Shown here: piece by piece, positions 59,044 through 64,000 of the stretch
Layout of the letters: every line of letters begins with the position of its first letter
How positions within the stretch are numbered: position 1 is the first letter of the stretch
NCBI GenBank assembly: GCA_907163375.1
Contig: CAJQUW010007783.1
Span: forward strand, 62,001 to 126,000
From: Prostheceraeus crozeri
Taxonomy: Eukaryota; Platyhelminthes; Polycladida; Euryleptidae
Reading direction: 5' to 3'
Length of the DNA stretch: 64,000 nucleotides
Position numbers and translations under genes: made by a program
Notes under the pieces: model-generated
Seen by the model: the letters and a program-made list of their open reading frames with translations, nothing else
Database searches by the model: none
Told to the model about the DNA's origin: nothing

Positions 59044-59879
59044 ATAAAAGTGTAAATGTGTTATAGAAGCTTCTGAAACAGTCTCAACCAGTTATTTGAC
59101 ATTGAAAACTATCATTTGAATGATACATTTCCCAGAATTGTATACAACTAAAATTTCCATCTTATTTCTCACTTGTAAAATATAAGAATTGAGACTTTCA
59201 CTTGTTATTCTTCAAATCCGAAATCTGCTCACCATCTTTCTAAATACAATATCTACTTCTTCACAAATGAGTTCTCTTCATTAAATTTCTTCCAATATTT
59301 CAATCAGTCCAGCTTTGTTTACAACCGTGCCATTGTTCTCTTTCTTGTCTACAACGTTGCCAATAGAAAATTGACCATCATCTGTGACTTTTACATCACT
59401 CGATCGCATTGTAAGTGGCATCATGCGATTACAAAGCCTTTTCTATGGGAAAGGTCGCGGTTTGATGAAGTTCAATCAATGATCCAAGTTCTTCATTCTA
59501 CCAATGTCACTCATTCTCCAAACCGCTGTTAACATGATTATGCAGATGTGAGCAGGTTGGCGCTTTAGGATGACCCCGACCCTCCCGTCGTCTTTTGTGA
59601 GAAGAGTTTCTTCCTGCGTGACGAATGGCATTGCTTCCAACCTTCTCCACAACACCGGTATTTGACAACTAATTCCCTGTAGTCGGCACTGTTTCGTGTT
59701 TGAACTCACGAACATTACGTAACGATAACATTTGATGTCATGAGCACCGCCTCTTATCCTAAACTTGGCAATTTGTTTGGAACTGTCGCTCAAACTGCTG
59801 TAAAATAGTTAAAACCTCTATTAATTTTTTACAATATGTGAGACAATAAACAAGCTGCCATAAGACAAGTAAGGAGTTA

Positions 59880-60300
59880 AGTAACTAAAACCCCATATGG
59901 GGAGGAAGGAAATGAAAGTAATCCATCGGAGTTCGGAGGCTGGGTGAGCATTCGGCGGAAGAGTAGGTGTGAGAGACGTTGATTCGAGTCGTTGGGCGGG
60001 TCTGTAGAACTCAGGGATCGAAAGCAGACCACGGATGCTAGGGTTTCGCATGCCTCCTCCCTCCAGCCACTAAAACCCCAACTGCAAGGGGTATAAAAGT
60101 GACACCGGCCTCGTCACGGACGGACGCATGGACTCTCATCTTCCTCTTTTCTGCCAGTTCGAGTGCATGACCAGCGCTGGACGCTGATCCCAAGATTGAA
60201 GCTCTCTGGAAGGAACAAATAACTGACGTCGAGAGCGGCAGGCTTTCCTCGGGTCCAGAAAGGGAGGTATCTGTCAGCAGGTCAAGACTGTGCTAGAATA
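59880..60300 (+). promoter_or_regulatory. GC-rich block with a TATA box, possible promoter of an unidentified element
   Basis: GGGGTATAAAAGTGACACC at about 60089 is a strong TATA-box context. A plausible start region, CGTCACGGACGGACGCATGG, lies about 25-45 bp downstream, in a block clearly richer in GC than its neighbours. ACTAAAACCCCA occurs at both 59876 and 60069, and CCCCATATGGGG at 59890 is a perfect palindrome. No open frame follows, and I could not show paired ends or a target duplication, so it may be a repeat-element promoter or an alternative promoter in the intron. Confidence 0.25.
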
Positions 60301-60485
60301 GTCAGACATTTTTATCTTCTATGATTAAGACAATTAGCAGACCTATTTTCCATTTACAGGCGTTCTACGGAAGATAAAGCCACAACTATTAACTTTATGA
60401 ATGCAATTACCTTTAACATACAGTTTGGTATCAGGTATTCGTAACTTGACTTCTTGTTGTGATATTCATTTTCACCATTCATTTG

Positions 60486-60694
60486 GTCTCCGTGGCACAG
60501 TGGGTAAGTGCTTGGCCTAGCGATCTTTTGGTCCAGAGGTCGAGCCCCGAAAGTGTCATTGGAAGTCGTCAGGAAGGGCACTAAAAGATCGCAGCGCTCC
60601 AGATCAGTACCGTCTAAGCCCCAAATATGGAGGAGTAGTGACGTTAAACCATCATCATCTCTTTATGCTATTCTTTATACACGTGCCAAACCGA
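60486..60694 (+). mobile_element. tRNA-derived SINE, family A, best preserved copy
   Basis: It has a clean A-box head TCTCCGTGGCACAGTGGG, B-box region GAGGTCGAGCCCCGA, GTCATTGGAAGTCGTC, AGGAAGGGCA (short internal deletion after it), ACCGTCTAAGCCCC, GTGACGTTAAACCATCAT and the terminal GTGCCAAACCGA. A conserved tail shared by all copies suggests mobilisation by a partner LINE with the same 3' end. The partner is not identified here. Confidence 0.88.
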
Positions 60695-62241
60695 CTACTT
60701 TATGCGAGTCATAACATCTTTGGGGATTTATCTATGGTGTCCACAATATGCATCCAAATGAAATGAAACCTAATGTGAATTTACCACGATGTGTCACCAA
60801 ATCTTCCGTCCGATAATTCTTATAACCACTAAAATGAGTGATCAGTTATCTGTGTCATCAAATGCTTATCCTAAGCTTTGTGCATGATACTCAAATCTTG
60901 CATGTCCTTAACATGTCCCTATACAGAACAGAGAACAAACAACAGCAAGAATTTTATTCCGAGGATATCTTAGATAGATTGATTTCTTTGTAGCCTGTAA
61001 TTTCGATCTGTCTTTGTGTTTCGTTTTCATATGTTTCAGCTTGAAGTTAATATATCATCGGCTTGAGCAATGTCTTTTGAGTGTTTATTTGCTCTACAAA
61101 TCCTTGTGTTTGTAGAAATCTGTATAGAGTTTGATTTTGGAAAACAAACATTTCCTGAAACTGAGATTTGATCGGAATTACAAATAAATACACTTCCGCT
61201 TCATTAATACAAGAAGGGAAGCCAAATTGCCGCTTTTGGGCGTAAACAGTCGTCTGTCATCTTATATATTATTGATGTCATCTGAGATGTTCTATAACAT
61301 TTTATTTTCCATGCAAGGACCTTCTGCATAGTTTTCAGCCTATTACCCGCACTACTATAAACAGCTATGTACAAAGAAAAAGTGAAATTGTCTAAACATT
61401 ATCCGTATTAAACTTTATGTCTCTTCCATCCACCATTTCGTCTTTGTGACAACATGCTTTCCATAGAGACGTACTTCATGATAATGTGGCGGACTGTCGG
61501 GTCACTTTCATCATGTCACCATAAAAGTTGTAATTTTGTAAGTTTTGTATCATCAATTCGACTTAGTCTTTTTGCTTGTTTATACCGCGTTACTATCAGT
61601 TTTGTGTTTGATATGACACAGATGAAATCTGAGAGAGCGTATACATCTAGATTCTACCAGCAATTTAGAAAGTGGAATAATTTTTGATTATTCACGGCCA
61701 TGTGCCTAGGAAGGATAGACTGAACGCATGAGAAAGTTCAAGGTGACGGAAGAAGACCAAGTTGTCGTCTGAAGTACAACTTGGACGAATCGATGTCAAA
61801 CACGGTTTATGCGGCTCAATATCAAAATATGCGCTCGGCTTCCTACATTACACGAAGTTTAGGAATAATTAAAGACATGAAACTGGAAAATGATTTGAAA
61901 GTGAAAACAATGTAGGGCAATCTGAGAAAAATTGAATATTGCTTGCCATGCAACACAATCAAAATATCTGAATCTATGTTGATATTAAGAAATGTTTTGT
62001 CAATCTATGGCATTAGAAAGCAAGGCATAGAAGTCGGACAGAAACTCAAAAGTTAGTTTGTGAAATGCATTATACATTCCTATTGTTTTGATGTTCATTG
62101 TCGACTGTCGAAACATAGTCATTGTTACCAAAGGAATTGCCCTGTTGATTTAGTACCCTGAAGCCTTTACCACTTACTGTTTCTACAAGATCATTTTACT
62201 TTGACCTTGCTTATTTTATTTTGCATTTTCACTTTGCGCAG

Positions 62242-62400
62242 GAGAGACGGGGCCGGACGTTGTCACCAGCAGTGTAATTCGAAATGTCGGCGGTTCGCTG
62301 GTCTTCATTGCTCCAAGCCCGACGGAATCTGGTCCGTATACCTGCGAGGCGACGAATATAATGGGATTGGTGCGTGCTACCGCCTTTCTTCGCATCAAAA
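62242..62400 (+). CDS. Exon: second half of the same Ig I-set domain
   Basis: The acceptor is TTTGCGCAG and the donor GTGAGT. The exon is 159 nt, phase 1 at both ends. It reads ETGPDVVTSS, then GGSLVFIAPSPTESGPYTC with the second Ig cysteine, and ends TAFLRIK, the G strand. Joined to the 51461 exon it makes one complete I-set domain of about 91 residues, with Cys, Trp and Cys in the expected order. The phase-1 exit matches the domain-boundary phase seen after 13836, as expected for tandem Ig modules. Further Ig or fibronectin exons should lie downstream of the window. The minus-strand open frames over this exon are shadows. Confidence 0.86.
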
Positions 62401-62913
62401 GTGAGTTGATTGAACACCCAGTGGTTGAGGAATGTTGATGATAACTCAAAATGATTTGCATCTATGTCGCAAGACTTGATTTGAACTGAAGAAAGAAAGC
62501 CAGTGCGTGCCAGGGAAATAGAAAAAGTGATGTTTGAAGTGGCCGGCTGATGGACGAATTTCTGTTCTCATCACGGTCACCTTCAAGGATCTCCACTCTT
62601 CGAATAAGATTCACATTTCCTGTCGAGATGGAACAAAGGCGTTGGCCATGCGGCAGGTGATTGGCGATAATGAGAGGATAATGCGAGCACTTCACTTGAG
62701 TATTTCGTGTCCATCGCTCCTGTTGACTCAGCAAAATGACAAGTTAAATGTCCACTGGACAAATCAGTCATACGGAAATTCCAATAAATAATCATTTGTC
62801 CATCCTTTTATATTGAAGAGATAATAACAAGGAACTACAAGATGAAGGACCACTGAGTCTATTTAATCAAGTTTGATGATATAATTAATTTTTTGCAAGC
62901 TAGAAGCCGTCGA

Positions 62914-63536
62914 GATTTTGCACGATTACGATTCATTGCCTTACCGGTTTCTAATACCGTGGCATCCATCATGAGTGGCGATAATTCAACAAACGGAAAG
63001 GATTATATGCAGTTTTTGGACATGAAATCGATGATGAACATATATAATAAAGGGACCCAGACAGTCCAAGGCAAGAGCATAAATTAAAATCAACAAGATT
63101 GTCTGTAAGTTTGCATAGAAATCGAATGAGCCACGTATTAAAATTAATGGAGAATTATCTGTCACAAGAAGACACACAAAAATAGCAGAATCAATCATCA
63201 TAAAATCACGCCAAAACCACATGAGCAATCAAATATTATCTGAACTTTTACATATATTTTAGTTGGTGGCCAATTCTACTTCTTTGTTTGCTGACAGATA
63301 TTTCTTCGTCAATTTTAATACGTGGCTCATTTGATTTCTATGCAAACTTACAGACAATCTTGTCGATTCGCACTCATACCTTGCGACTGGCTGGGTCCCT
63401 TTATTTAATGTGTTCCTCATCGATTTCATGTCCAAAAACTGCATATTATCTTGTCCGCTTGTTGAATTATCGCCACGCATGATGGATGCCACGGTATTTG
63501 AAGCCGATATGACAATGAATCGTAATCGTGCAAAAT
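62914..63536. repeat. Long inverted repeat, arms about 250 bp
   Basis: Left arm 62914-63164 and right arm 63292-63536 pair through ATTTTGCACGATTACGATTC, ATACCGTGGCATCCATCATG, CAGTTTTTGGACATGAAATC and AGATTGTCTGTAAGTTTGCA. Identity is roughly 85-90 percent with an indel, so it is older than the 38-kb repeat. The short open frames on each arm are mirror images of each other and not genes. Confidence 0.92.
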
Positions 63537-64000
63537 TTAATATTTACCAGAAATTCTGATATGTATTCTGATCGTCTACGCAAACTTGCATAAACTTGTA
63601 GCGTCTATTACATTTTGCATAATTGTTTAAATATTTAGTTGATTTTATCCAGTCATCAGCTGCCCCTTACAGGGATGGATCTACAGCAGAAATACTTGTA
63701 ATTGGTTTTATTATTTTTGTGTCACATTCGATCACTTCAGCAGTGAACAATGCTGTGGTATCAGTAGATTCCTGAATGGTGTGAAAGAAGTGGACTGACG
63801 TCGCTCGCATGTTGGTAATAAAATACAAGGCACAGCAAGAAATGTAAAGTTCAGGTTTGTGTAAATTTAGCGGATAAAAAAATACAAAGCAAAATAAAGT
63901 TCTTGAAATGAAGTATTGGTCAAATTTTGATTATATAAAAATCAGATTTCTAAGGATTTAATTCCTTCTCGTGTTTATTGCCTCTGAGGAAGAATGGAGC

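Larger units (their letters stand above)
51578..62241 (+). other. Intron of the Ig gene, about 10.7 kb
   Basis: It runs from GTGAGT to TTTGCGCAG, phase 1, and splits one Ig domain between strands C and C'/D. About a third of it is a 48-bp minisatellite. Two SINE copies and a GC-rich TATA-containing block are the other recognisable contents. Confidence 0.78.

Noticed and set aside
59476-59793. 105-codon minus-strand frame in slightly GC-rich sequence
   Set aside because: No family recognised and no continuation in other frames.
59836-60309. Possible solo LTR (TG ... CA ends with a TATA box)
   Set aside because: No matching target duplication, no second copy and no clear polyadenylation signal in the right place.
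61700-61870. RTE-like C-terminal tail (GRRPSCRLKYNLDES)
   Set aside because: Too short and without any second conserved block.

Overview
The window reads as animal (metazoan) nuclear DNA: AT-rich, with a few short protein-coding exons bounded by GT-AG splice sites, very long introns, and many eukaryotic retroelements, tandem arrays and long inverted repeats. The phylum cannot be fixed from the sequence. The density of Penelope-like elements and tRNA-derived SINEs fits many invertebrates, and a lophotrochozoan is only a guess.

Host gene. Three plus-strand exons (13709-13836, 51461-51577, 62242-62400) join in frame with compatible splice phases. They encode the second half of one immunoglobulin I-set domain and the whole of the next. 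The sequence most resembles Ig domains 3-4 of the Sidekick family of cell-adhesion proteins, judged from memory. The introns between them are about 37.6 kb and 10.7 kb, so nearly everything else in the window is intronic or flanking sequence filled with repeats.

Layout. 1-13.7 kb: two SINE families, a CR1/L2-like LINE fragment (about 2.7-3.6 kb), a minus-strand Penelope-like element (PLE; about 4.05-5.17 kb), a second PLE endonuclease fragment (about 11.4 kb) and a complete-looking hammerhead ribozyme (about 13.04 kb). 13.8-51.5 kb (first intron): six long inverted repeats, a 32-bp minisatellite with a higher-order duplication (18.8-20.7 kb), a Tc1/mariner element nested inside a long-TIR element (21.6-24.2 kb), a PLE fragment flanked by two ribozyme-bearing repeats (25.6-26.9 kb), two copies of a hAT-like MITE, a GIY-YIG fragment inside perfect 34-bp inverted repeats (31.2-31.6 kb), an orphan broken coding region (39.2-40.0 kb), SINE copies and a LINE tail fragment at 49.6-50.0 kb. 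51.6-62.2 kb (second intron): a 48-bp minisatellite of about 76 units (52.6-56.2 kb), SINEs and a GC-rich TATA-containing block near 60.1 kb. 62.4-64 kb: another long inverted repeat.

Most interesting signal. At least four PLE-associated hammerhead-like motifs share one layout: helix I, a 7-nt core, helix II, GAA, a one- or two-base-pair helix III with a CG loop, then T. Helices I and II change sequence between copies but keep pairing. The core pair that is C3-G8 in the textbook hammerhead is C-G at 13.04 kb, A-U in both repeats around the 26-kb element, and G-C at 31.48 kb. This looks like natural covariation at the 3-8 position and is the best candidate here for something under-described.
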